NCBI RefSeq assembly: GCF_964355755.1
Contig: NC_092678.1
Span: 6,296,922 to 6,360,921, forward strand
DNA length: 64,000 nucleotides
DNA from: Antedon mediterranea
Taxonomy: Eukaryota; Echinodermata; Crinoidea; Comatulida; Antedonidae
Direction: 5' to 3'
Every line of letters starts with the position of its first letter. Position 1 is the stretch's first letter. The translations under genes were made by a program, and so were the position numbers. The notes below the pieces were generated by a model, which saw nothing but the letters and a program-made list of their open reading frames with translations, did not search any database and had not been told where the DNA came from. This document shows, piece after piece, positions 23,480 to 35,500 of this stretch.

Positions 23480-25205
23480 ATATTTGGTTGTACTGTATAT
23501 TTTGTTATTAAACAGAACTAGAATCATCATAAAATCTAGAATGTGAAAGAGGAACTTTATACTAAAACTGCAATATAATTGCAATTAATTATTTTGTTTT
23601 GATCTGAGCAAAGCGCAATGTGAACACACCTTTATACAAATGTGACATTTTAACCTGTTATTAAAGAACACTGGTATTCTACTAAACATTGAATTGTTTT
23701 TTGTTCTTTAGTCCCTAAATTGACACACCCCCTATTCAGGGGAGTTCCCTCTTAGGAGATCCTTTCCATGAAATGACTGAGGGGATATGTTTTAACAACA
23801 ACACGGCCTATTACTGGCACACTTTGTTGGGCCTTGAAGCTCTCCTGTACTTAAAGCAGTGGTGTAATGCAGATACCTAAGGCCCCTGGTTTAGGAACCC
23901 TTAGGCGTGTTAGCCTTTTAAGTATATTTTAATGCCTGTATTTTCCTCTGGGCACTGCTCAGCTCATAAGCTCCGGGGTTTGTGGGTTTAGCCAGTGAGC
24001 ACTCGTAGCCTTGACAAAATGATATATTTCAAATTACAACACATTTAATTCATTTTAATGGGGAAATCCAGACATTGTTATCAACTACAGCATATAGACA
24101 CAACCAGTAGATTCGTCCATCCACAGCCCTTTAAACAAATAATATTTTCTCACATATCTCAAGATAGCAACGTAAAGATTAGGAAATATTGCTCAAACTT
24201 TGGAACTAACATTTTTATATATTTGCATATTGAATATTATCTTTAGATTATGTTTAATCGTTATCTAAAATGTCGGTTAATAATATTATATTTTGCTTCC
24301 TTAAAAAAAAAAAAAGGTTTACATTCTTTCATTCATTTATTCGTTGAATGAATGAACAAGTTACATACAGTAGGCCTACTGCTACCTTCTTTTTCATATG
24401 TTTCTTTTATACACGATCATGGGTTACAATATGGCCTCTGAGTACTTCCTAGGATAGATCATGGATAAAATAGTTAGCTAACTTTTTTATCCATGATAGG
24501 ATATAAATCTATATTTTTTCTAAATTCATAATAACCAAACAAGAGAGGGGGCTATAACAGATATAAATAGATTAACCTATAGAGGGCGATATTTAAAAAT
24601 ATTGGAATAGTGTGATAATATAAATATTCAATAAATAAAATATAATGATACACTCCATTTAAATATAAGTTAAGTTAGCCTTCAAATACAATACATTACA
24701 ATCATTAATTGATAAGTTTACCCCTCTATATAGCATTATTATCTGGTAGACAACTCTCCAAAAAATGTTAAATTGTTTGATGTATTTTGTCGCCGTTGGC
24801 GCATCATACGAACTCTGTTATTTTATTTCAAATAATTATGCACACTCAAAAGCTCCCTTTTGAAATACAGGAATGACGTCATCTTTGCCATTACAATGCC
24901 TATTGTCTGTGTAAATCGCTGCCGATTCTATTGTATGCATTTACGAATCAGTTATTAACTGATTTATATATGCATTGTCATATTTTTTATAGTGTAAAAC
25001 GATACCCGTAATAATAATATACTAAAGGATATATATTAATAAGAAAATAGCTTACAGTATATGGATAACAGCATGATCAGAATTATACTGTACTATGATG
25101 AAATGTCTTCCCCCCCACAACAATGCAATATCTCGAATTACTAATGTAATGATTTTAAGTATGACATATAATATTATACGTATAAACATGAAATTGTTTT
25201 TTATA
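23480..25205. other. Intergenic: nothing recognised
   Basis: No exon or RNA gene that I can support. A short stretch at about 23720-23750 (CCCCCTATTCAGGGGAG) belongs to the dispersed gaatagagg minisatellite theme. A poly-A run lies at 24302-24315. Confidence 0.55.
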
Positions 25206-25208
25206 GAA

Positions 25209-25338
25209 TAAAGCTTGGTTCCAACTAGGACGCAACGCAATGATGTAAGCGCAATGCAAGTGATTTGACCAATAACGAAACACGATAAATAGCAAACTGT
25301 CATTTGTCATTGGTCAACTCGCTTGCGTCGCGCAAAAT
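25209..25338. mobile_element. MITE family B copy
   Basis: GCTTGGTTCCAACTAGGACG then CAACGCAATGATGTAAGCGC; internal palindrome TTTGACCAATAACG / CATTGGTCAACTCGC. The right terminal arm is worn. Confidence 0.8.
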
Positions 25339-26024
25339 CACTGCCGTGACTTTAAATTTCGTGGACAAAGAATTTGTTATAATATGCCTAATATTATATT
25401 AATAATAATCAACAATTGGAAAATGTCAGTCAGTTTAAGAGGCAGTTGAAGATATTTTCTTCAAGTAAAACACTGCTGATTGTATTAATGTACAAATGTG
25501 CGCTACTATTTCGATAAACCCTTCAAAGACTTAATCAAATAATTCCGTCGATTTTCATAGTATCCAGATCTAATGATATAATTAGTCATTGTGCAATTTA
25601 AAATCACCTGTGTGACCATGCAACTATAGCTCCATGGTGTGACCTATTTGAAACTTAATTACAAGTATACATTTACGGTCGGATCGATCGAATTCCGAGA
25701 GCTGCTGTTTGTTGCTTTATAAATCGCTTTATATTCAACAGTTCCCAGGCATGTTCAACCCTAAATTTCGGAAATGCAAACGATAGGATTATAGGCCAAG
25801 TTTATTTTTATCCTCCTCCCTCTCTTTTTTTCAACCGGGATTCATCATGTTCCGCTATTTTGATTAGTAGATGTACTTTTTTAAATGCTAGTTATATTTA
25901 CAAAAAATCGCAAAAAAAACCCATTTCACACCAAAACTACACAGTGATCTCCGGAGACACACCGGGTTTGTGGTCATTCAACGTCGAGAAACTCCGGAGA
26001 GACCACGATCACATCAACGACGCA

Positions 26025-26147
26025 ACCCAGGAACGCAAGAGCGCGCCGCGAATAATCTGACCAATCACGACTCGATGGATAATCCCAATCGCTTGTGATT
26101 GGTCAACTTGTTGTTGTACTTGTCCTTGCGTCCATGGGAACCAATTT
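26025..26147. mobile_element. MITE family B copy
   Basis: AGGAACGCAAGAGCG, GACCAATCACGACTCG, then GCTTGTGATTGGTCAACTTG and TTGCGTCCATGGGAACCA. The left outer end is unclear. Confidence 0.7.
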
Positions 26148-26494
26148 TAAAATACAGTAATTTTGTTTGGTTACGCATTTTTTTTGTCGTGATAGCTTAC
26201 TAATCCGCTTCCTGATCGATGCTAGTTGAATAGAACGTTTGATACGTATCGTTCTAATAGGCCTAATGATAGACAGGTAACACATTTATGCATCCATAGA
26301 GTGTGAAAGCAGGCGCTGTGTGGACACCGATATCTGTGTTAATATTGTTTACAATGGTGGCTATCAATATGGGGCGTTCCATAGTACCAAACGTTGGACA
26401 CCAAATTGTGGTTTATGAGAATGTTTTGCTTTATTCACATGTACAGTTTTGAGCAATGCGCTTATACTATAATGCGCCGTTTAAAAACATCGTG

Positions 26495-27212
26495 TGTTTT
26501 TTTTATTTTTTTATTTTTTTTTTATTTATTAGGTATAACACTCAAAATGCAACAAAAGTTGAAAACCTTATGAGTTTACAAAAGGTACAACAAAAAAACC
26601 GAGATAAAGATATAAAACAATAGGCCTATACTAAAATTGACATAAAAACAAAACCAATTAAAACATCATACAAAAAAATAATATGCACAACTTTAAAATT
26701 AATGATTATTATTAGATCTAATTAATAGAAATTCAGAAATATATACAAGTTTAAAATTATTCATTATTCATTATTTATAAAGTCCACTTAAAATTTAAAT
26801 TCAAAAATGTCATTAATTCCAAGGATCAATACAATTACTGTATTATTATTTATTTAAAATTCTTATTGCACTAGGAAGAGTTGAATTCCCATAACGGTTA
26901 GTTCTACATCTAGGTACACAGTACTTGTTGAAGGAACGTAAAGTCCTCTCGGGCTTGATGTTCTCGGGTATCCACGAAGTGAAACGCCCAGATGTCACCA
27001 GACTGCTTCCAAATTTGGCAAGTACACCTAACCGTCTGTCTTGTAAAGATGTTATATTCAAGATTTCTAAAGTGTCTTGGTACCCCGTGTAGTTGTTATA
27101 TCCGATGATGATCTTAAAGGCTCTTTTTTGAACAAATTCCAACTGGGTGCATTGCTGTTTAGTGATTGCTGAATGCCATAGAGGACTAGCATACTCCAGT
27201 AAGGGCCTGATG
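26495..27212 (-). mobile_element. 5'-truncated LINE (non-LTR retrotransposon) 3' end
   Basis: On the minus strand the frame RPLLEYASPLWHSAIT, then QLEFVQKRAFKIIIGY, then LEILNITSLQDRRLGVLAKF and a closing SFNKYCVPRCRTNRYGNSTL reads through to a stop near 26846. This is the conserved end of the reverse-transcriptase polypeptide of jockey/CR1-type LINEs (LEY...LWH, QK.A...I.G, L..L..RR). A 3' UTR follows and ends in an A-rich tail, seen on the plus strand as the T run at 26497-26526. Everything upstream of the thumb region is missing, the usual result of incomplete reverse transcription. It is dead. Confidence 0.82.
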
Positions 27213-27448
27213 TACTAAAGGCTTTAAAACCTCGCGATTGGCCAGTAACGACGTCGTAGGCCTACGCCAGTATGTTTTTGTCATGTGGTTCTTATTCGTT
27301 TGGTTACATTCTAAATCTGAAAATCGCATGTTTTTACTCTTAGACATAATACAGCCTCTGAGAGGAGGACTAGAGGGTGCTATTACTGGGGTAATAATGT
27401 TCAGCGCATTGAGAGCTTGCTTATATGCGCTATATAAGAATGAACTAT

Positions 27449-27467
27449 TATTATTATTATTATTATT

Positions 27468-27550
<83 letters not shown>
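27449..27550. repeat. (ATT)n microsatellite, about 100 bp
   Basis: ATT units with one interruption near 27469. A poly-leucine open frame across it is an artefact. Confidence 0.95.
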
Positions 27551-27868
27551 GTAATTGTTTAAATAATAAAGAAACAACAAGGATATTAGGTTCTATAGTT
27601 TATTGCACGTAAACGTTGGAATGTTCAACGAAAATAAATTGCATAACATTATGCAGTATAATAAATAGAGCAAAACATAAAAACATACTAAATAATTTAT
27701 TATTGAAGAATTATTTACATAAACCGCTAGGTTATAAATATGTAGGTTACTAAAGCATTAACAATGTGCTATTTGAGTAGAGCCAAATCCAATTTTTTCC
27801 TGTATCAGTGCTAACTTAGTCTAAATATATTCTTTGGTTAGTGAGTTATATAGTTTTTGTAACGAATT

Positions 27869-28027
27869 TGACGTCATCATAAACCATAGTGCGCATGCGT
27901 CATCGCACGTTTCGGTAATGAACTACTGACCAATCAGAAATAATCACCCATCATGCACCACAAAACATCAGACGACACCGCACGGCGCATCGACGAATAA
28001 AATACATGAAAAGACCATTGGAAAATT
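27869..28027 (+). promoter_or_regulatory. Promoter-like patch and candidate first exon
   Basis: Within 70 bases lie a full CRE (TGACGTCA, 27869-27876), an NRF-1-type palindrome (TGCGCATGCGT, 27890-27900) and a CCAAT box (CCAATCA, 27930-27936), in an otherwise A+T-rich region. Downstream, ATG at 28006 opens seven codons (MKRPLEN) that end at a strong donor, AATT|GTAAGT. A second similar start, ATG 28274 with donor AATT|GTAAGT at 28299, follows 270 bases on. No matching downstream exon was found, so it may be a non-coding or distant-gene promoter. Confidence 0.35.
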
Positions 28028-28619
28028 GTAAGTTTTAAACACTAATTTTAAATATATTTTTAGTTAATTTAGCTTTCATAGCAGTAGGATTACCCAAACG
28101 TAGTAGGCCTATTCGGCCTAGAGGCCTAGTAGAGATTATTAAATATACATTTCTATCCATTCATCTGTTATTAATATTATCTCTAGCAAGCCTAGCCTAG
28201 GCCTAGGCCTCCAGAGCAGAGGCTAGGTAGACCTCTACCTAGGCTACCCCGACAAGGTTTCCGACACGGCGAAATGATGGAAAGAAAATTGAGAAATTGT
28301 AAGTTAAATTAATCATACATTTATTTAGAGTTTAAATTAGCACCAGGGATATTTTTACTCGTTTAGGCCCCTAGTTAGTAGCTAGCCTTAAGGGCCAGAA
28401 TATGCCTAAATTATTTAAGTACGTCTACCTACGTTGTAGGCTAATAATTTTCATCGCATGAGAATGGAGGCCTAGCCTAGGTCTACTAAACTAGGCTTAT
28501 TGCGGGGGATGATCGTGACACTAGACCCAGTCAATGTGTAGGCCTAAACAGATCGCTAGTAGCATAATATATAGCAAACTGTCCATGCTTCTGAAATTCT
28601 TACAATTTTTAATTAGTAA

Positions 28620-28649
28620 TCAATTATTGTCTTAAAAGACAATAATTGA
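28620..28649. repeat. Perfect 30-bp palindrome
   Basis: TCAATTATTGTCTTA is followed directly by its exact reverse complement; no spacer. Function unknown. Confidence 0.9.
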
Positions 28650-29068
28650 ATAAAAATGTACATCCGCCCATGTTGAATTTAAATTACATTTAATACACAT
28701 ATGAATTACATTTATTTATATTACTATATATAGCTTGATATTTTGCAGTTATTTTAACTAAAATTAAGAGAAAAAGCGACGAAATAAATAAAACGTTAGC
28801 GTACGTGTAGTGGGGTTTGGAAAGTTCAAAAACATTCATAAAATAAAGTTTTGTGGCACTATTGTCTATATAATAAGTAAATTAATAAGTGAAGTCTTAT
28901 AATCCCTTCCGCTTACAAAAACATACTGTATTTAGTACGCGCGCGTACTTATAAACAACGTTTGATATCAGCTACTTAGTCATGTGAGTAGCCTAGTCCA
29001 AGTTTTCGGCAAAAAGTGTTATCTCACTCAATGAATATTTTCAGTGTTAATAAATACGACGATAACAA

Positions 29069-29568
29069 TTACGACTTTTGTGGTGATTTTACAATTGCAT
29101 TATTGATTGTTGACGTTTCTAGTTCACTTCTTGAATTCGATATAATTTGTAAATTGGGTGGAGTTGAATGATGAATCTTCGGTATTGCTAAACCAAGTGG
29201 AAAATGAGTCAGCAGTCTAGAGGGCGCTGAGCACGATTGTAAGTTTATCAGGCCAGAAGGCGAGAGGCAGAATGTTGGACCAGATGGCAACGCACTGGTG
29301 GTTCGTGTTTGAGACATTTGCCGGAATAGCCCAGCAGCTTGGAATGGATGATTCATCCCGATCATAAGCGGGAACAGAGAAGCAGGTGGTGGTGTAGACT
29401 GTCGAGATGACGCTGCGAAGTGAGGCGACATGAAGTGACTGATGCTGTGCCTACGATTGTTAGTAATTTCTCTTGACTCTGATGAAGTCGGTGTTGTAGA
29501 CGTTGTTGATGGTAAGGTAGGATGCAGTACAGCGATGTTTGGTATCGATAAAAACGACGGCACCACCG
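29069..29568 (-). CDS. Poxn: Poxn exon 5 (Ser/Thr/Pro-rich C-terminus)
   Basis: Acceptor AATCTCATTTCAG; codes residues 220-385 and stop TAA. Rich in Ser, Thr, Pro and His ([33 protein letters not shown]), typical of a transcriptional effector region; ends KSPQKS. I recognise no named motif. The in-frame join to exon 4 depends on a split codon. Confidence 0.82.
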
Positions 29569-32500
29569 CTGAAATGAGATTAAAATACACTAAATAATAA
29601 AAATCAATAAAAAATCTATATCTACTCCGTTCGTGCCTATTTTACCTGGATAAACGGGCATTAGCCCTTCTCTCCACCGAACAACTAAGAAGAATTTGTA
29701 ACTGAACCACCCTCTCTGCAAATAGGACAGTCTTAAAAAGACTAAAATAGGACAGGATTGTACACTCACAGACCTACTTGACGCCGTCTCTTTAAATCTA
29801 CAAGTTATTAAAGCTTAGTTCACTCTACAAGGACGCCGTAAGCGCATGCAAAGCAATTGTGTTCGGATGGTCCATCGCGTCGTGATTGGTCAAATTACTT
29901 GCAAAGCGATTACATCCTTGCGTTTCGTTATGTTTTACTGTAGTTAATTTTAAAACAGGTGAAATAAACGTATTAACATAGATTCATATATTTCAGAGTA
30001 TAAAATAAACCCCTTTGTTAAGATTCTCCATGGAACATTAACTCCAATACACACATATGCCGATACAATAACCTACGTTATAATAGGACTCGGGCTTACG
30101 GTACATTGAATTATACGTATTTTAAAGACAATTTATCCGGGCATCAAGCGTATCAACCCACGTGTAAGCCATCATTAGTTTTGGCCTAGCAATTTTAATC
30201 GAATAGTATTGTACGAGATGGTTAGAGTTTTAAGAGTAATGATGCGAACCGACTCGGTGAATGTACGTCGATTACACTATATTAAACTTAATCGATCTTT
30301 AATTTAATTATCGCAATCAAGCATACAGAAATTAATTATTAAGGATATCTGCCCAATAGGAGACGATATAGAGATGACGAGATGTTACCGCGCAATAGTT
30401 GACCCAATCACAAGGGAGCAAGCACTAGTACTATCTTTGGTGAGAACGAGGCTCATATTACCGTTTCAAAAGAAGACGTTTTATGTCGTTTTTTAAATAT
30501 ATATTGTCTCCAAAAACATGAAAAATAAAATTATTATTAATAAACCAAACTTGTTTAGTTTTAATAAAGTTATTAAAATAAAAGCAAGAATAACGATTTC
30601 GCTTATAAAACAGAAATAAACAGTTAATTTAACCAAAAACTCGATCATTAACTTCCAAATGTACTTCCAGTTGTCTATTTTTCTCTTTAAATTACGGTTT
30701 TATCAGGTAAATAATTTGGATTATTTGACATGAAGATGGCCTATTCATAGTCATCTGTAATGGTGAAAAAAGTTATAAAGCAACTGCAGATAACAATACC
30801 TCTGAATTTTGATTTCGGACCATTCGATAAACTTCTTTCATCGTCGTCATCATCATTGTCGCCATTCGTTTTTAGTTTTCTTTTCACTCCATTCTTTTGA
30901 AACATCGGCGAATGAAGCGTGAGCGATGACGGTACGGGAGGCATGATGCGTGGGAACGCGTTTAGCGTCGTCTCACGCGTTGGCTTCTGTGGAGTCGGTG
31001 CTGCTAAAGTTGACCCAAACGAGATGTGACGGTGCAGAAACGCCTGTACATAAAATAAAGAAGATTTTATAGAATCAGCATTTTATTACAATAGAACTTT
31101 CCTTTAAAATTAAATACATGCAGAAACACCAGAACAGGACACCTCATATTAAGAAACACGTTGTTCGGTCGCGAATGTGTCTCGTTTTACATGGGCAGTT
31201 CTACCCACATTTTGAATGAATACCCCCCCCCCCCTTGTGACGTATGCGGCGCTTTGATCTGCGTCACCGTTTTTAAGGCGTTGCAAACTAAATGGTCCTG
31301 TATAAAAAAATCTTTGTTATTAGAAGAGAATAGTTAAAAAGAATAGGCCTGCGCTTATAATAATCATGCGTACGGTAGAGAGTTGCTCGCACTGTTTAGG
31401 CCTCCATGGTTGAAGATAACGAACAATCTAGGCCTCAATTCGTACAAGTTCGTAGGCTACTTACCTTATCTGATATTACGATGGAGCTATTGCGAAGAAT
31501 TCTGTTAATTGAACTGACGCTCGGAATGGTGGTCTCATCGCAGACACGTTCTTGCAATAATTTATCCCGAATTTCCCACGCAAAAATAGACGGGTTTTCG
31601 TGTTTGTAGCTCATGATCTTCTTTACAACCAGCGGCGTAGCTACCTGTAAATAAGTCGAACTATTAATACCAGTAGGCCTAGACAATCAGTTTGAAAACG
31701 CCGTTTTTTCTCTTGATCTGTGTGACGCTAGATCAAATAGAGAAGCAAATGTGTTTATGGAATTATAATTCTTTTCTGGTTATTCTGGGTTCGAATCTCT
31801 TTGAGTAAATATAATGTTTTTCGAACTTGCATGCTTTAATTAATATAAAATCTATATATGTGTGGCTTCACTTAGTTCTGAGTTTGAGAAGTTTGGTTAC
31901 CACTTTGACGCAATGTAATGACGTAAGCGCAACATTTTGATCAATCGCCTCATGATTGGTCAATTACTTGCGGTGCGCTTAACGCAAGTAAGGACGTAAG
32001 CTTGGTTCCCACTAGAGGACGCAACGCAAGGACATAGACGCAACGCAAGCGAGTTGACCAATCACACGCGACTGTTCGAGTAATCTATCGCTCGTGATTA
32101 GTCAAATTAATTTGCCTTGCGTTGCGTCATAGTGGCAAACAAGCTTTATTAAGACCTCAATGACAACATTAATAGTGTCAGACCTAATTACAATTAATAT
32201 TCGATTATATAATTCTCTATGTTTCTTGTCATTGTTGATGACGAGAATTTTTTTTGGGTCATGCAACGTCATAAGATAACCACGTGACCTATAAATGAAT
32301 ATAAAATATAATGCATATAATCAAAACTTTTGATTATTTTTTGTACAAAGCTCATCACTTTAAAAGATCTGTGATATCAATATCGTTATTATCCGGACAG
32401 CGTAGAGCGTGTATGCGTAAGAGACTGTTTAAAATCAATAGAATATTTATTTTTTAATTCTGATGTCATTGTTTTCCGAAATTTTCGAGATCAACTCATG

Positions 32501-35500
32501 CGATGTCCTCGTAACGCATCTAATGTAGCTTTTTCCTGTTCTTTGTAATGTTTCATGATTGATGTGATTTTTAAAAGTTTAAATGGGCCATCGGCGGACA
32601 GGTGAAAACATTTAAACGTGTGCATTTATAATCAATAATGACGTCACCAACCTTTGGTTTGCTGCCACCTATACTGCCCGGCTTGATAGATCCAGTTTCG
32701 TAATAACGCGTTAGTATCTTGCTGACGCAACCATGAGAAACGAGTAGTTGACGTGATATGTCACACGGACGCACGCCTAGATGTGCAAGTTCGACGATTC
32801 GTGCGCGAATAAAATCTGGCAGTGGTCTACCATTGACAAAGACCCCGCCCAGTTGATTAACACCGGCCTGACCTAGAAGATAAAAAAGTTATTTTTAGAG
32901 ATAGGCCTACCTCTAATAAAGAAAACTTGTTTAGATTTGTTTTTTATAAATTTCTTATAGATTTTTGAAAGAGCTCTCTATACTATATCCTATTATTCAT
33001 GTTTAATAGAGTTATAGATGTGATATAGAAGTGTTATATAGATATAGATGTAGGCTTATATAGATTTTAATTCGTAGAACAGATAACATATTTCTAAAAA
33101 GTTATGGTATAAATTTCTTATGCTAAAATATTTTTCTAAAGAAGTGCTATTATTGTGTACTGTAGAGTTCTCATAGACTTATCGATAGAGTTGTTATACT
33201 TATATATTTCGTTATAGAGGTTTTTATAAAAATTGTAGGCTTGTGTAGAAATATATATATATTATAGGCCTAATGTTAAATATATAACATTTTATATAAA
33301 TCTATAAAACCTCTATATCGATGTTTCTAAGGATATCTCTATACAATTTCTATCTACACGATATCTATAACAAATCTATCGAAAAATGCCATAGAGTAAA
33401 TAGTTAGAATTTATATAAACATTTTTCTAGATTTAAAAAAAAAATTCTATATAGGCCTAATATATTTTCCTACGGGGCAAATCCATGCTTCCATTGTAGT
33501 AGGCTGATACGGAGTTAACTAATGGCCTAAACAGGTTATAATGTTGACGAATATAACATCGTTTTAACATTCAGCAGATATCGACATATCAATCAGTAAT
33601 TATTACCCTCAATTGGTATAGGCTATAATTTGTATTATATCTCTATAGGTATTTAAAAAAGGTAACATCGGTACATGACTATGCATGCCGAATGTTAACA
33701 GGCCGCCTAACAATACAATAACCTGAAATTTAAATTACTTATTCGATTTGAGAAGGGGGAATTACAAAGCTTTTCTTAACATTGCGGCAGTGAGTCTCAC
33801 TGTATCACCTGCATCTGTCGCGAACCCACATTTTATGTAACAACATCCATTTAGTTTCATACAATTGGGACAGGGATGGTTCAATACATAATCATGTAAT
33901 TTAATTAATTATTAATTTGTTGTCGATTTGCAGAACCCAGTTCCGTTTGTTGTTGATATAGATAAATAGGTCGAAACTCACTACTTAACAATAGGACATG
34001 CCGAATAGGACTTTCCCGTTTTAGAGTAATCATAAATAGATAATATCGTATTTATATAAACAACTGTCTTGCGTAAGTTAATGTTCTTAGCGATTTACTT
34101 ACAGTAGTTATAATGATAATTATGATGAGTAGGCCTATGACAAAAAAAAAATCACGATTGCGTAGTATTTCACCGATGCCCTTATAAAGGCATTACTCTC
34201 GCTTCTAAATACTGTGATATCTAAATTTATAGCTACAATTTCTCAAAGCTTATTCATTATTAAAAATATTATTATGTCATATAATACAAAAATACAATAA
34301 TTGGTGTCACTGATTAAATTATAAAGAATAAATAAATACAGCATAAACAAGAAGTCACATACATTTTTTATTTACCCAATTCTATTTCATAAGAAAGTGC
34401 CATATAAGGTTTGGTTAGGCTTATTATGGCCTATGATACAGACGTCATGTGATACAAATGTGACACTGTATTGCAGAATTTGACTGGATATATTACAGAT
34501 ACAGTACCGCGGATTTAAAAAAAAAAAATTCAATTTCGGGCGTTACCATTTAACGTCATCTATAACACAAATGTATCTTTAATTTTAATGCATAAAGTAT
34601 GGGGCGCCATAATCAGCAAAAGTATACCTTGATTTGTAATATATGGCGCCTTGTTGAGCTACCGTCACTAATTCGATGCTAAACACAAAAGTATCTTTAG
34701 TTTAATTACAGCATAAAGTATGAGGCGCCATAATCAGAAAAAGTATACATTGATGTGTTAGATAGGCTAATATGGCGCCGCGTTGAGCTACCGTAACTAA
34801 TTCTTAAGTCAGTCAATACAATTACTTAAGGTAATTCAAGATATCTTGCCATATTCATTCACAGCTTATGTTGCTTCCTCCTTTACTCTTTTTCATCATT
34901 GCCAAGGTGACCACAGTACCAGAATTGAATAACAGTAGTATAATATGCATGAAATGTTTTGTGCCTATACCTGGATAAACCAACTTTAGCCCCTACCCTC
35001 CGTAGTGAGAGAACAAAACGAATCCCTCTACTTAAAAATGGGACAGTCCGCAACTTTGCCCTCTAGTGGAAACATCCATGCATGCTTAAAACGAAAGTGA
35101 GATCGAAACAGTTTTTGGTTTACTGTCAGCCTTTTCGATAGATATTATTGTAACATTTTTTCCAGCCATAATACTATAAGCTATAGTATGTTATAACTGT
35201 TTCCTAATGCTTTTCCGTTCTCTTGAATATAACTGCCTAAAAGCGCGGCGCGAAAAACACCATAAGCATGAATACATTTTGCTATTATAAATTGACCGGA
35301 TTGATTAAGTTGATAGTAAGAAAGAAAGTATAACGAATGTGTGTAAATGGTCATGATGAATAACGTAGATTCTATATTTTTATTACCGTTACCGCTAGTC
35401 TGTGTGTAAACTGGCCTTTAATGAAAAGAACCTGTTACTCGGTGTAATAGACGTATATAAATATCTCATCTGTGCGTTCAATATTGAAATAATAAACGCG

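Noticed and set aside
27238-27612. Poly-leucine open frame
   Set aside because: Translation of the (ATT)n microsatellite.
31406-31609. Plus-strand open frame over Poxn exon 3
   Set aside because: Shadow of the paired-domain exon.
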